From Actinomycetota bacterium (lineage in GTDB: Bacteria > Actinomycetota > Actinomycetes > Actinomycetales > Microbacteriaceae): a stretch of DNA of 37,454 bases. Shown one piece after another: positions 21,750-30,124 of this stretch. The position numbers were made by a program, and so were the translations under genes. Position 1 is the stretch's first letter. The number at the start of each line of letters is the position of its first letter. The stretch spans positions 45,404 through 82,857 of the forward strand of contig JAFDWK010000050.1 in the NCBI GenBank assembly GCA_018268515.1. Reading direction: 5' to 3'. The notes below the pieces were generated by a model. That model did no database searches, was not told where the DNA came from, and saw nothing but the letters and a program-made list of their open reading frames with translations.

Positions 21750-23498
21750 GTGACCACCTTCTCGATCGGCGAGACCGATTTCCTCCGCGACGGCGCACCG
21801 CACCGGATCCTGTCCGGCGCGATCCACTACTTCCGGGTGCACCCAGACCAGTGGGCGGATCGGATCCGCAAGGCCCGGCTGATGGGGTTGAACACCATCG
21901 AGACGTATGTGGCGTGGAACGCGCACGAGCCGCGTCGCGGCGCCTGGGACGCAACCGGCGCCAACGACCTCGGCAGGTTCCTGGACCTCATCGCGGCCGA
22001 GGGCATGGACGCGATCGTGCGCCCCGGACCGTACATCTGCGCGGAGTGGCACAACGGCGGCCTCCCCGTGTGGCTCACCCGTGACGAACGCATCCGTCTG
22101 CGCAGCTCGGATCCCCTCTTCCTCGCCGAGATCAAAACCTACCTGGGCCGCGTGTACGACATCGTGGCGCCCCGCCAGATCGACCATGGCGGGCCCGTGG
22201 TACTGGTACAGATCGAGAACGAGTACGGCGCTTACGGTGACGACGCCGCCTACCTCGACGCCCTCGTGCATCTCACCCGGGACAGTGGCATCACGGTGCC
22301 GCTCACCACCGTCGACCAGCCCCAGGATCGCATGCTGCGCGACGGGAGCATCCCGGGCCTGCATCGGACCGGATCCTTCGGCTCTCACGTCGATCAGCGG
22401 CTGGCCACCCTGCGCGCGCATCAGCGCTCGGGCCCGCTGATGTGCTCCGAGTTCTGGGACGGCTGGTTCGACTGGTGGGGCGGCGTGCATCACACCACCT
22501 CAGCCGAGGACGCCGCGGATCAGCTCGACCGGCTTCTCGCGGCAGGCGCTTCGGTGAACATCTACATGTTCCACGGCGGCACGAACTTCGGCCTCACCAA
22601 CGGCGCGAACCACAAGGGGCGGTATCTGCCCATCACGACCTCATACGACTACGACGCGCCGCTCGACGAGGCGGGCGATCCGACCGCGAAGTTCCACGCC
22701 TTCCGCTCTGTGATCGCGAAGTACGCGCCGGTGCCCGCAGAGACCGCACCTGCGGCGACCCCGAGAGCCGTCGCAGAGGCGCCGCTGCACCCGCTCGGCC
22801 CCTGGGGCGCCGCATCCGCCGCGTCGACCGGTGTCGTGCATGCGGATCCGCCCTCCTTCGAGGAGCTGGACACGCTCGCGCCACTCGTCCGCTACGAGAC
22901 CGTGCTGCCCGACGCCGACGGACGACATCAGCTCTTGTTCGGCGAGGTCCGCGACTCCGCACTCGTGAGCGTCGACGGCGTCCCCGTGGGGCGGATCTCC
23001 CGCACGGCCGGCGAGCGATCGCTGCAGATCCCGTCGGGCCACCTGCTCACGGTGCTCGTCGAGGAGCAGGGGCGCGTGAACTACGACCATCGGCTGGGCG
23101 AGCCGAAGGGCCTCATCGGGGGAGCCTCGCTCGACGGTGAGCCGCTGCGGTCCTGGCGCGCCACCGCGATCGACCCCGTGACCGCGTCGACCGCGCTCAC
23201 TGCCGCGATTCCCGGGGATGGCACGGACCCCGGCCCCTCTGCGTGGACCGCCGAGGTGGTGCTCGACGCGCCGTCGGATCTGTTCCTGGACACCACCGGC
23301 TGGGGCGAAGGATACGCGCTCGTGAACGGCTTCCTGCTGGGCCGCTACCGGCGCACCGGACCGCAGCGCACCCTGTTCGTCCCGGCGCCGGCGACGCGCG
23401 CCGGGGGCAACACGATCACCGTGCTGGAGCTGCACCACCTCGACGATCGGAGGGTGCGCCTCGTCCCCGCCGCGCTGCTCGGTCCGGTCGAGGAGTGA
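21750..23498 (+). CDS. Beta-galactosidase, glycoside hydrolase family 35
   Basis: The 582-residue cytoplasmic enzyme cleaves terminal beta-galactosides by a retaining mechanism. The TIM-barrel GH35 signatures are present: S-G-A-I-H-Y-F-R near 22-29, T-Y-V-A-W-N-A-H-E-P near 52-61, R-P-G-P-Y-I-C-A-E-W-H-N-G-G-L-P near 91-106, acid/base Glu158 in I-E-N-E-Y-G and nucleophile Glu234 in S-E-F-W-D-G-W-F-D-W-W-G. The C-terminal 230 residues are beta-sandwich-like. No signal peptide is present, so intact sugar must be imported by the adjacent ABC system. GTG 21750 has CAGGGAG upstream. It closes the LacI-controlled operon. Confidence 0.93.
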   Translation: MTTFSIGETDFLRDGAPHRILSGAIHYFRVHPDQWADRIRKARLMGLNTIETYVAWNAHEPRRGAWDATGANDLGRFLDLIAAEGMDAIVRPGPYICAEWHNGGLPVWLTRDERIRLRSSDPLFLAEIKTYLGRVYDIVAPRQIDHGGPVVLVQIENEYGAYGDDAAYLDALVHLTRDSGITVPLTTVDQPQDRMLRDGSIPGLHRTGSFGSHVDQRLATLRAHQRSGPLMCSEFWDGWFDWWGGVHHTTSAEDAADQLDRLLAAGASVNIYMFHGGTNFGLTNGANHKGRYLPITTSYDYDAPLDEAGDPTAKFHAFRSVIAKYAPVPAETAPAATPRAVAEAPLHPLGPWGAASAASTGVVHADPPSFEELDTLAPLVRYETVLPDADGRHQLLFGEVRDSALVSVDGVPVGRISRTAGERSLQIPSGHLLTVLVEEQGRVNYDHRLGEPKGLIGGASLDGEPLRSWRATAIDPVTASTALTAAIPGDGTDPGPSAWTAEVVLDAPSDLFLDTTGWGEGYALVNGFLLGRYRRTGPQRTLFVPAPATRAGGNTITVLELHHLDDRRVRLVPAALLGPVEE

Positions 23499-23501
23499 GT
23501 A

Positions 23502-24851
23502 TCACCAGCGCCCGTGCCGGCGCTCCCACGCGGCCTCGATCGTGAGCGGACGGCCGGCGTAGATCCCAGCCGGGATCGACGCCGCGAGCAGCGCGATGAG
23601 TACGATCAGCGGCACCTGCCAGCCGCCGGTCGCGGTGTGCATCAGGCCCAGCAGGAACGGGAAGATCGCGGCGATCACGTATCCGACGCTCTGCACGAAG
23701 CCGCTGAGCGTGACCGCGGTCTCGGCCTCGCGCGCACGGATGCTGATCAGCACGAGCGCGAGCGGGAACAGGAGCCCCGCGAGGCCGTACAGCAGCACCC
23801 AGAGCCACACGAGCGAGGGCGACGGCACGAGCAGCAGGCCGAGGAGCCCTGCCGCGGCGCCGAGCGCGCCGATCACGTACAGCGCCGCGGTGGCGCGGAA
23901 GCGCACGATCAGCACGGGCACGATGAGCGACGCGGGAAGACCGATGAAGGCGAACAGCGACAGCAGGAAGCCGGCCGCCTGCGGGGTCGTGCCGGCGTGC
24001 TCGACCAGCATCGTGGGCAGCCACGCGAAGGCCGTGTAGGCCATGCTCGCCGAGGTGCCGAAGACGGCGGCGAGCACCCACGCGAGCGGGATCCGCGCCA
24101 TCCGCCCGAACGCCCGCGAGCTGGACGGCGCCACGACGATGGGCCCGGTGGACAGGGCGGTCGCGTCCTCGAAGCTGAGCCGGTCGGATCCGGCCCCTGC
24201 GCCTTCCGGCGGAGCGGGATCCGACGGATCGGGATCCGACGGAGCGGGATCCGCGAGCGTCCCGGCGGCGGACCTCTCGACACGCGCCCGCATCAGCATG
24301 AGCAGCCACGGAATGGTGCCCGCCAGCGCGAACACGGCCCACATCGCGAGGGAGAACCGCCAGCCGGCGGCGTCGGCCACGGGCACGGCCACGAGCGGCG
24401 GCAGGAACGTCGAGAACGCCATCACCGTCGTGTACAGCGTCATCATGAGGCCGAGACGGTCGGGGAAGTACTTCTTCACCAGCGGCGGCATCAGGATGTT
24501 GGCCATGCCGACGCCGGCGAACACCAGGGCGGTCGCCAGCAGCAGCGTGGTCGCGTCCACGGCGATGCCGCGCGCCACCAGGCCCACCGTGACGGCGACG
24601 AGGGCGATCACCGTCACCCGTTCCAGCCCCAGCCGGCGCTCCATGAGCGGGGTGAGCAGCCCGAACAGGGCGAAGCACACCGGCGGCGCGGTGCCGATCA
24701 GCCCGACCACCGCGGCCGGCATCGGGAACTCCGCCGCGACGTGATCGACGACCGGCGACAGCGAGGCGACCGCCGATCGCAGCGAGAACGCGACCAGCAC
24801 GATCCCGAGCACGGCCAGCGTCCGGCCCCGCCAGAGCGGCCGGGCGGTCAC
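23502..24851 (-). CDS. MFS transporter, CynX/NimT-like
   Basis: The 449-residue protein has 12 predicted helices in two halves. The N-terminus has S-L-R-S-A-V-A-S-L-S-P near 23-33, and P-L-V-K-K-Y-F-P-D-R-L-G near 123-134 marks the CynX/NimT group (cyanate or nitroimidazole-related transporters). The true substrate is unknown. The central cytoplasmic loop (188-245) contains a D-P-A-P-S-D-P-D-P-S-D-P-A-P repeat encoded by GGATCC-bearing repeats at 24219-24252, which looks like a lineage-specific expansion. GTG 24851 lies 13 nt after the purF stop on the same strand, so it may be co-transcribed as the last gene of a purM-purF unit. Confidence 0.82.
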   Translation of the reverse strand: MTARPLWRGRTLAVLGIVLVAFSLRSAVASLSPVVDHVAAEFPMPAAVVGLIGTAPPVCFALFGLLTPLMERRLGLERVTVIALVAVTVGLVARGIAVDATTLLLATALVFAGVGMANILMPPLVKKYFPDRLGLMMTLYTTVMAFSTFLPPLVAVPVADAAGWRFSLAMWAVFALAGTIPWLLMLMRARVERSAAGTLADPAPSDPDPSDPAPPEGAGAGSDRLSFEDATALSTGPIVVAPSSSRAFGRMARIPLAWVLAAVFGTSASMAYTAFAWLPTMLVEHAGTTPQAAGFLLSLFAFIGLPASLIVPVLIVRFRATAALYVIGALGAAAGLLGLLLVPSPSLVWLWVLLYGLAGLLFPLALVLISIRAREAETAVTLSGFVQSVGYVIAAIFPFLLGLMHTATGGWQVPLIVLIALLAASIPAGIYAGRPLTIEAAWERRHGRW

Positions 24852-24864
24852 CGCCGGCGCCGCA

Positions 24865-26355
24865 TCACGAGGTCTGCGACCCCTCGAGCCAGCCCAGGTA
24901 CTCCTCGGTGACGGTCCCGGTGACGTACCGGCCGTCGAACGGGCTGAGATCGAGGTCGGTGAGCTCGGATCCCTCGGTGATCGCCGCCTTGAGGTCGTCG
25001 ACCTCCTGGTACACGAGCCGGTCGGCGCCCAGCGCCTCCGCGATCTCGGGGATGGTGCGGCCGTAGGCGACGAGCTCGTGCTTGGACGGCATGTTGATGC
25101 CGTACACGTGCGGGTGGCGGATCGGCGGAGCCGCGGAGGCGAAGATCACCGAGGCGGCGCCTGCGTCACGGGCCATCTGGATGATCTGCTTCGAGGTGGT
25201 GCCGCGCACGATCGAGTCGTCGATGAGCAGCACGTTCTTGCCCTTGAACTCGGTCGACATCGCGTTGAGCTTCTGCCGCACGCTCTTCTTGCGCACCGCC
25301 TGCCCGGGCATGATGAACGTCCGGCCCACATAGCGGTTCTTGTAGAAGCCCTCGCGGTACTCGATGCCGAGCTTGCGGGCGACCTCCATCGCCGCGGGGC
25401 GCGAGGAATCCGGGATCGGCATGACCACATCGATCTCATCGAGCGGCACGTGCTTCGCGATGGTGTCGGCGAGGCGCTCGCCCATGCGCAGGCGCGACTC
25501 GTACACGGAGATGCCGTTCATGACCGAGTCGGGCCGGGCCAGGTACACGTACTCGAAGGCGCAGGGCGCGAGGATCGGATCCGCCGCGCACTGCTTCGTG
25601 AACAGCTCGCCCTCGTTGGTGATGAAGACGGCTTCGCCGGGCGCGACCTCGCGGACCACCTCGTAGTCGCCGTTCTCGAGCACCAGCGACTCGCTCGCGA
25701 CGACCCACTCGTCCTTCATCGGCCCCTCGGCCCCCGTGACGGGGTCGAGGGAGGGGCGTACGCGCCGGCCGAGGATGAGCGGGCGGATCCCGAACGGGTC
25801 CCGGAACGCGAGCAGGCCGTAGCCGGCGAGGATCGCGATGACCGCGTAGGCGCCCTCGATCCGCTCGTGGGTGCGCGAGACGGCCTCGAAGATGCGCTCC
25901 GGGTCGAGGTCGACCGTGGAGGTCGTGGTCTGCAGCTCGTGCGCGAGCACATTCAGCAGCAGCTCGGTGTCGCTCGAGGAGTTCAGGTGACGGCGGTCGC
26001 GGTGCGCCATGTCGGCGGTGAGCTCGCGCGTGTTGGTGAGGTTGCCGTTGTGGATGAGGACGATGCCGTAGGGCGCGTTCACGTAGAACGGCTGCGCCTC
26101 CTCCTCGCTCGACGCGGTGCCCTTGGTGGCGTAGCGCACGTGGCCGAGGCCGACGTTGCCGAGGAGGGATCGCATGTCGCGGGTGCGGAACGCCTCGCGC
26201 ACCATGCCCTCGGCCTTGGCCATGTGCATGACGCCGCTGGGTTCGGCGGTGGCGATGCCGGTGGCGTCCTGGCCGCGGTGCTGCAGCAGCAGGAGAGCGT
26301 CGTAGATGTCCTGGTTGACCGGGGCGTGCCCGACCATTCCGACGATGCCGCACAT
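24865..26355 (-). CDS. purF: Amidophosphoribosyltransferase
   Basis: The 496-residue enzyme makes 5-phosphoribosylamine from PRPP and glutamine, the first committed step of purine synthesis. It begins directly M-C-G-I-V-G-M-V-G with the N-terminal nucleophile Cys2 and no propeptide. It has the class II glutamine amidotransferase blocks L-Q-H-R-G-Q-D-A-T-G-I and H-N-G-N-L-T-N, and the PRPP-binding motif V-L-L-I-D-D-S-I-V-R-G-T-T near residue 372. Longer upstream in-frame sequence is inside purM and was rejected. It starts 5 nt after the purM stop, so the two are co-transcribed. Confidence 0.97.
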   Translation of the reverse strand: MCGIVGMVGHAPVNQDIYDALLLLQHRGQDATGIATAEPSGVMHMAKAEGMVREAFRTRDMRSLLGNVGLGHVRYATKGTASSEEEAQPFYVNAPYGIVLIHNGNLTNTRELTADMAHRDRRHLNSSSDTELLLNVLAHELQTTTSTVDLDPERIFEAVSRTHERIEGAYAVIAILAGYGLLAFRDPFGIRPLILGRRVRPSLDPVTGAEGPMKDEWVVASESLVLENGDYEVVREVAPGEAVFITNEGELFTKQCAADPILAPCAFEYVYLARPDSVMNGISVYESRLRMGERLADTIAKHVPLDEIDVVMPIPDSSRPAAMEVARKLGIEYREGFYKNRYVGRTFIMPGQAVRKKSVRQKLNAMSTEFKGKNVLLIDDSIVRGTTSKQIIQMARDAGAASVIFASAAPPIRHPHVYGINMPSKHELVAYGRTIPEIAEALGADRLVYQEVDDLKAAITEGSELTDLDLSPFDGRYVTGTVTEEYLGWLEGSQTS

Positions 26356-26360
26356 GGGTG

Positions 26361-27500
26361 TCAGTTCATCCCGTTCTCTGCCTGGCCGCGGGCGCTGTCC
26401 GCGTACGCGCCGACCAGGCGCACGGCACCGCCGTCGACGCCCTTGGCGCCCTGTTCGAAGTCGCCGGCCGGGCGCGCGGCGACGGCGTCCAACCGCACCG
26501 TGCCGACCTGCCAGGTGTCGATGCCGCCGGCCGTGAGCGCCTCGGCGATCGCCGTCGCGGAGGACGCGTCGACGACGGCGAGGAAGCCGATGCCGAGGTT
26601 CCAGGTGCCCTCGCTGGACTCGAGGGAGGTGCCCGCGATGTCGCTCAGCACGCGGAACACCGGGGCCGGGGACCACGTGGAGCGGTCGACCTCGGCCCAG
26701 GATCCCTGCGGGAGCACGCGGGCGAGGTTGGACGCGATGCCGCCGCCGGTGACGTGGCTGAGGGAGTGCACCGTGCCGTCGAAGCGCTCGATGAGACCGA
26801 GCAGCGGCGTCGTGTACAGGCGGGTCGGGGTGAGCAGCGCCTCGCCCCAGGTCGCGCCGAGCTCGGCGGCGCGGTCGCCGTAGCCGATGCCGGCCTTGGC
26901 CAGGATGTGCCGCACGAGCGAGTAGCCGTTCGAGTGCAGGCCGCTGGAGGCGAGGGCGAGCACGACGTCGCCGTCCTGCACGCGGTCGGATCCGAGGATA
27001 CGGTCCGCCTCGACGATGCCGGTGGCGGCTCCCGCGACGTCGTAGTCGTCCACGCCCAGCAGGCCAGGGTGCTCGGCCGTCTCGCCGCCGACCAGGGCGG
27101 TGCCGGTCAGCTCGCAGGCGGTGGCGATGCCGCGCACGATGTCGGCGATGCGCTCGGGGAACACCTTGCCGCAGGCGATGTAGTCCGTCATGAACAGCGG
27201 CTTCGCGCCCACCACGACGATGTCGTCCACGACCATGCCGACCAGGTCGTGCCCGATCGTGTCGTGCTTGTCGATGGCCTGCGCGATCGCGACCTTGGTG
27301 CCGACGCCGTCGGTGCTCGAGGCGAGCAGCGGCCGGCGATAGCCGAGCAGGGCGGAGGCGTCGAAGAGACCGGCGAATCCGCCGACCCCGCCGAGCACCT
27401 CGGGTCCGTGCGTGGCACGGACGGCGGACTTCATGAGTTCGACGGCGCGATCGCCGGCTGCCGTATCGACGCCGGCCTCAGCATAGGTGCGGGAGGACAC
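26361..27500 (-). CDS. purM: Phosphoribosylformylglycinamidine cyclo-ligase (AIR synthetase)
   Basis: The 379-residue enzyme closes the imidazole ring to give AIR in an ATP-dependent step. Family blocks are S-T-D-G-V-G-T-K near 62-69, G-H-D-L-V-G-M-V-V-D-D-I near 83-94, G-K-V-F-P-E-R near 111, G-G-E-T-A-E-H-P-G near 138-146, L-A-S-S-G-L-H-S-N-G-Y-S-L near 183-195 and H-V-T-G-G-G-I near 268-274. GTG 27500 is set by the family N-terminus and a -10 TAGGAT exactly 7 nt upstream, implying a leaderless mRNA. It is followed by purF. Confidence 0.96.
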   Translation of the reverse strand: MSSRTYAEAGVDTAAGDRAVELMKSAVRATHGPEVLGGVGGFAGLFDASALLGYRRPLLASSTDGVGTKVAIAQAIDKHDTIGHDLVGMVVDDIVVVGAKPLFMTDYIACGKVFPERIADIVRGIATACELTGTALVGGETAEHPGLLGVDDYDVAGAATGIVEADRILGSDRVQDGDVVLALASSGLHSNGYSLVRHILAKAGIGYGDRAAELGATWGEALLTPTRLYTTPLLGLIERFDGTVHSLSHVTGGGIASNLARVLPQGSWAEVDRSTWSPAPVFRVLSDIAGTSLESSEGTWNLGIGFLAVVDASSATAIAEALTAGGIDTWQVGTVRLDAVAARPAGDFEQGAKGVDGGAVRLVGAYADSARGQAENGMN

Positions 27501-27506
27501 CCGACA

Positions 27507-27512
27507 ATCCTA
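27507..27512 (-). promoter_or_regulatory. -10 element of purM-purF, leaderless arrangement
   Basis: On the minus strand TAGGAT ends 7 nt before the GTG start at 27500. There is no room for a leader, so a purine riboswitch upstream of this operon is excluded at this promoter. Confidence 0.65.
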
Positions 27513-27605
27513 CCGGCGGGCGGCTGTGCGATCGCCCGCCGCGGGTGGGCGTCACCGCTGCCCGATCCGGTCATGCGAACCGCCCCCGCGGAGCCCGGGA
27601 ATCCG

Positions 27606-27611
27606 TACGAT
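27606..27611 (+). promoter_or_regulatory. -10 element of the 199-residue gene, leaderless arrangement
   Basis: TACGAT ends exactly 7 nt before the ATG at 27618. An out-of-frame ATG at 27610 overlaps it. The divergent -10 of purM is about 95 bp away. Confidence 0.55.
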
Positions 27612-27617
27612 GGGGCC

Positions 27618-28217
27618 ATGGTCGACAAGCCGCAGTGGCTCGTGCGCGAGGAGGCCGGGGTCCCGGTGCTCGTCGCGCTCGCCCTGCGCCAGCGGCTCGG
27701 GATCCGGGTGCCGCCGGAACTCCCCACCCTGCGCGACCATCCGCTGCGCGCCTTCGACGACGGCGAGGCCGACGACGCCCTGGAACGCCAGTGGCGGGCG
27801 TACTGGGACATGACCGTCGAACCGGAGACGCATCCGTCCGCCACTCCCCTCGAGCTCATCGACGGCTTCGACACCGTGGTCGCCCTCCCGGCCCGGGGCG
27901 CCGAGCGGCTGCGCGCCGCGATCGCCCCCTTCGCCGCCGAGGTGATCCGCTACGCGAACGACGCGCAGCAGCGCTACTCGCGCTCGGTCTCCGGCACCGG
28001 CGACCCCTATCGCGCCTACGCGGCGGCGCTCGCGGAGTTCGAGCGCGACACCGGCCGCCGTGCGCATTCGTTCGAGCTGAACGTTCATGTGCTGCCGCTC
28101 GCGCAGCGCGGGATCTGGCGCATCGGCGCGTTCAGCATCGCGGTGACCGACAGCCTGCGGCACGACCCGGTGGACTTCGACTCCGCGATCCGCCCGGTCA
28201 TCGCCGAGGTGGCGTGA
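27618..28217 (+). CDS. Conserved-looking hypothetical protein
   Basis: I do not recognise a named domain in this 199-residue, soluble, acidic protein. It opens M-V-D-K-P-Q-W-L-V-R-E-E-A-G-V-P-V-L, has a helix-rich middle with A-P-F-A-A-E-V-I-R-Y-A-N-D-A and ends with a beta-rich part containing H-S-F-E-L-N-V-H-V-L-P and I-G-A-F-S-I-A-V-T. It has no signal peptide or membrane helix. Codon use and start context match the neighbours, and the leaderless -10 supports the ATG at 27618. The longer in-frame extension upstream is antisense to purM. It is divergent from purM. Its last 12 nt are the first part of a 27-bp tandem repeat. Confidence 0.72.
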   Translation: MVDKPQWLVREEAGVPVLVALALRQRLGIRVPPELPTLRDHPLRAFDDGEADDALERQWRAYWDMTVEPETHPSATPLELIDGFDTVVALPARGAERLRAAIAPFAAEVIRYANDAQQRYSRSVSGTGDPYRAYAAALAEFERDTGRRAHSFELNVHVLPLAQRGIWRIGAFSIAVTDSLRHDPVDFDSAIRPVIAEVA

Positions 28218-28289
28218 TTCCGCGGCATCGCTGAGCAGGCGTGGTTTGGCGGCACCGCTGAGGTGGCGTGATTCCGCGGCATCGCTGAG
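28206..28289. repeat. 27-bp tandem repeat copying a gene end, 3 units
   Basis: Units start at 28206, 28233 and 28260, each bounded by GAG. Units 1 and 3 are identical (GAGGTGGCGTGATTCCGCGG then CATCGCT); the middle unit is diverged. Unit 1 contains the last codons and the stop of the upstream gene (GAG GTG GCG TGA), so the array arose by duplication of that end. The remaining gap to 28410 is GC-rich with short CGCAGGCGG-type echoes and no supportable gene. Confidence 0.85.
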
Positions 28290-28410
28290 GGGGCGCGGTG
28301 CCTGTCGCTGCAGGGGCGACGCATTCAGTCCGCAGGTGGACGGGGTCTCGCGCGTCCGCGGCCGGGCGCGGTCTTGCGCGCTGCTCCGCAGGCGGGTGCT
28401 GTCTCCCGCG

Positions 28411-28728
28411 CTACTCCGCGATCGACTCGTGATCGACGCGCACCACGCGCTCCGTCCGGCGAGCGGCCCGCTCGAAGAGCAGCGCGACCACGCCCAGCAC
28501 CGCCAGACCCGCCGGCACGGTGCCCAGCAGCAGGAAGCCGAACACCTGCCCGAACGGGTAGGCGACCTGCGTGGCCGCCGAGGCCTCGAAGTTGCCGAAC
28601 GCCGTCAGCACGAACGCGAGCACCACACCCAGTGCGACGCCGATGCCGAGGAAGACGCCCCAGCGCGGCGCACGACGGACACGCGCGATCTCGATGTCGG
28701 GCGTGCGGTGCGGCTGCGACGTGCTCAT
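28411..28728 (-). CDS. Small two-helix membrane protein, hypothetical
   Basis: The 105-residue protein has two clear hydrophobic helices at about 24-46 (W-G-V-F-L-G-I-G-V-A-L-G-V-V-L-A-F) and 62-86 (F-G-F-L-L-L-G-T-V-P-A-G-L-A-V-L-G). Its N-terminal tail is polar and its C-terminal tail basic then acidic, both probably cytoplasmic. I cannot assign a function. A -10-like GACAAT (28740-28735) ends 7 nt before the ATG, with GGATCC filling the gap, consistent with a leaderless mRNA. It follows the sterol-carrier-like gene on the same strand with its own promoter. Confidence 0.72.
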   Translation of the reverse strand: MSTSQPHRTPDIEIARVRRAPRWGVFLGIGVALGVVLAFVLTAFGNFEASAATQVAYPFGQVFGFLLLGTVPAGLAVLGVVALLFERAARRTERVVRVDHESIAE

Positions 28729-28841
28729 GGATCCATTGTCCCACGCGCTCCTGTGCGAGGATCCTCCGCCGGATCAGGGCTCGGGGCCGATGGGCGTACC
28801 CGGGAGGATCCGGAACCCGAACCCCCGGCGGGGCTCTCGGA

Positions 28842-29210
28842 TCAGGGCCGCAGCGGCAGCAGGGCGGTGAGGTCGGCGCGGGTGCCGGAGGCGTGGATCC
28901 GGCCCGCGTCGAGAGCGGCAGTCCACGTCTCGGATCCGGTCGCGACCGCGATCCACGTGGCCGGATCCAGCTCGACCACGTTCGGCGGAGTGCCGCGGGT
29001 GTGCCGAGGGCCCTGCACCACCTGCACGGCGCCGAACGGCGGCACGCGCACCTCGACGCTGTTGCCGGGCGCCTTCTCATCGAGCAGCTGCAGCAGGTAG
29101 CGCACGGCCGTGGCGTAGTCGGAGCGGGCGGGCTTCTCCCCCGCGGCGAGCGCGGCACGGGCGCCGTCGAGCGCCGCGCGCCCGGTCGTCGTGTCGATCC
29201 TCGGGGCCAT
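28842..29210 (-). CDS. Sterol carrier family (SCP2-like) small protein
   Basis: The 122-residue protein matches the short actinobacterial sterol-carrier-like family: M-A-P-R-I-D, then A-R-S-D-Y-A-T-A-V-R-Y-L-L-Q-L-L near 29-43, the V-E-V-R-V-P-P-F-G-A-V-Q-V-V-Q-G-P-R-H-T-R-G-T-P-P-N-V-V-E region at 52-79 and W-x-x-A-L-x-x-G-x-I-x-A-S-G-T-R-A-D-L near 96-114. Such genes often sit beside purine genes in actinobacteria; the ligand is unknown. The ATG at 29210 lies 7 nt after TAGCAT (29222-29217), a leaderless arrangement. Confidence 0.82.
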   Translation of the reverse strand: MAPRIDTTTGRAALDGARAALAAGEKPARSDYATAVRYLLQLLDEKAPGNSVEVRVPPFGAVQVVQGPRHTRGTPPNVVELDPATWIAVATGSETWTAALDAGRIHASGTRADLTALLPLRP

Positions 29211-29216
29211 GGGTCC

Positions 29217-29222
29217 ATGCTA
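29217..29222 (-). promoter_or_regulatory. -10 element of the sterol carrier family gene, leaderless arrangement
   Basis: On the minus strand TAGCAT ends exactly 7 nt before the ATG at 29210. The hexamer itself contains an upstream ATG that is also in frame, five codons ahead of the true start when counted from the overlapping region, but it would lie within the -10. Confidence 0.5.
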
Positions 29223-29284
29223 GGCACCGACCGGGCGATAGCGCTCGCGCCGAACCACCGCCCTCGCCCGGTGCCGGTGTCCGG

Positions 29285-30046
29285 CTACTTCGCGACGAGC
29301 GTCGTCTCGAAGCTGTACATGTCGGGGCGATAGCAATGGTGCCCGTACTCGATGGCCTTGCCCGAGTCGTCGAACGCGATGCGTTCCATCGTGAGCACCG
29401 GGCCGCCGGCCTCGATGTCGAGCAGATCGCTTTCATCGCCGGCTGCCCGGCGCGCGCCGATCTTCTGTTTGGCCACCCGGATCGTCACTCCGCGGGCGCG
29501 AAGGATCTGGTACAGCCCTCGAGAGTTGAGATCGTCGACGGTGATGTCCCGATATTCCTGGGGAAGATGGTTCTCCAGGACGGCGACCGGTGTGCCGTCG
29601 GTACTGCGCTGACGCCGGATGTAGACCACCTCGGCACCGATCTGAACCCCGAGGGCGTCCGCGACCGCCTCCGGCGCCGGTCGCACGTCATAGGCGAGCA
29701 CCCGCGTGCCCGGCTCGTGGTGCGAACCCTGCAGATCCTCGTAGAGGCTCGTGAGCTCGACCTGTCTCGTGACCTGGCCCTGCACCACCTGAGTGCCGAT
29801 GCCTCGGCGACGCACGAGAAGCCCCTTGTCCACGATCTCCTGAATCGCACGGCGAATCGTCGGGCGCGACAGCCCGAGCCGTTGAGAGATGGAGATCTCG
29901 TTCTCGAGGCGCGCGCCCGCCGGGATCGCTCCCGACAGAATGGCCGCCTCGAGTCTGCTCGATACCTGGAAATACAGCGGGACGGGGCCTGTGCGGTCAA
30001 GATCCGCGAACAGTTCCGCCGGCCAGAGCGGCTCATCGCTCGCCAT
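29285..30046 (-). CDS. GntR family transcriptional regulator with UTRA domain (HutC subfamily)
   Basis: The 253-residue regulator has a GntR winged helix at residues 22-90 (P-L-Y-F-Q-V-S-S-R-L-E-A-A-I-L-S-G, L-G-L-S-R-P-T-I-R-R-A-I-Q-E-I-V, G-L-L-V-R-R-R-G-I-G-T) and a UTRA ligand-binding domain to the end (I-R-R-Q-R-S-T-D-G-T-P-V-A, E-Y-G-H-H-C-Y-R-P-D-M-Y-S-F near the C-terminus). It is divergent from the inositol operon and is the obvious candidate for its repressor, relieved by an inositol intermediate. GGAGGGGGA precedes the ATG. A -10-like TAGGAT lies at 30097-30092 on the minus strand. Confidence 0.9.
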   Translation of the reverse strand: MASDEPLWPAELFADLDRTGPVPLYFQVSSRLEAAILSGAIPAGARLENEISISQRLGLSRPTIRRAIQEIVDKGLLVRRRGIGTQVVQGQVTRQVELTSLYEDLQGSHHEPGTRVLAYDVRPAPEAVADALGVQIGAEVVYIRRQRSTDGTPVAVLENHLPQEYRDITVDDLNSRGLYQILRARGVTIRVAKQKIGARRAAGDESDLLDIEAGGPVLTMERIAFDDSGKAIEYGHHCYRPDMYSFETTLVAK

Positions 30047-30124
30047 CGCTCCCCCTCCGGCCCGCCCTGTTCACGGCCCCATGTCGTGACAATCCTATGA
30101 CCGCAGCCCGATCAGGGAGAACCC

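Noticed and set aside
25078-26883. 601-residue plus-strand frame opposite purF and purM
   Set aside because: Low-complexity V/R/D/H/G translation; purF and purM are certain on the other strand.
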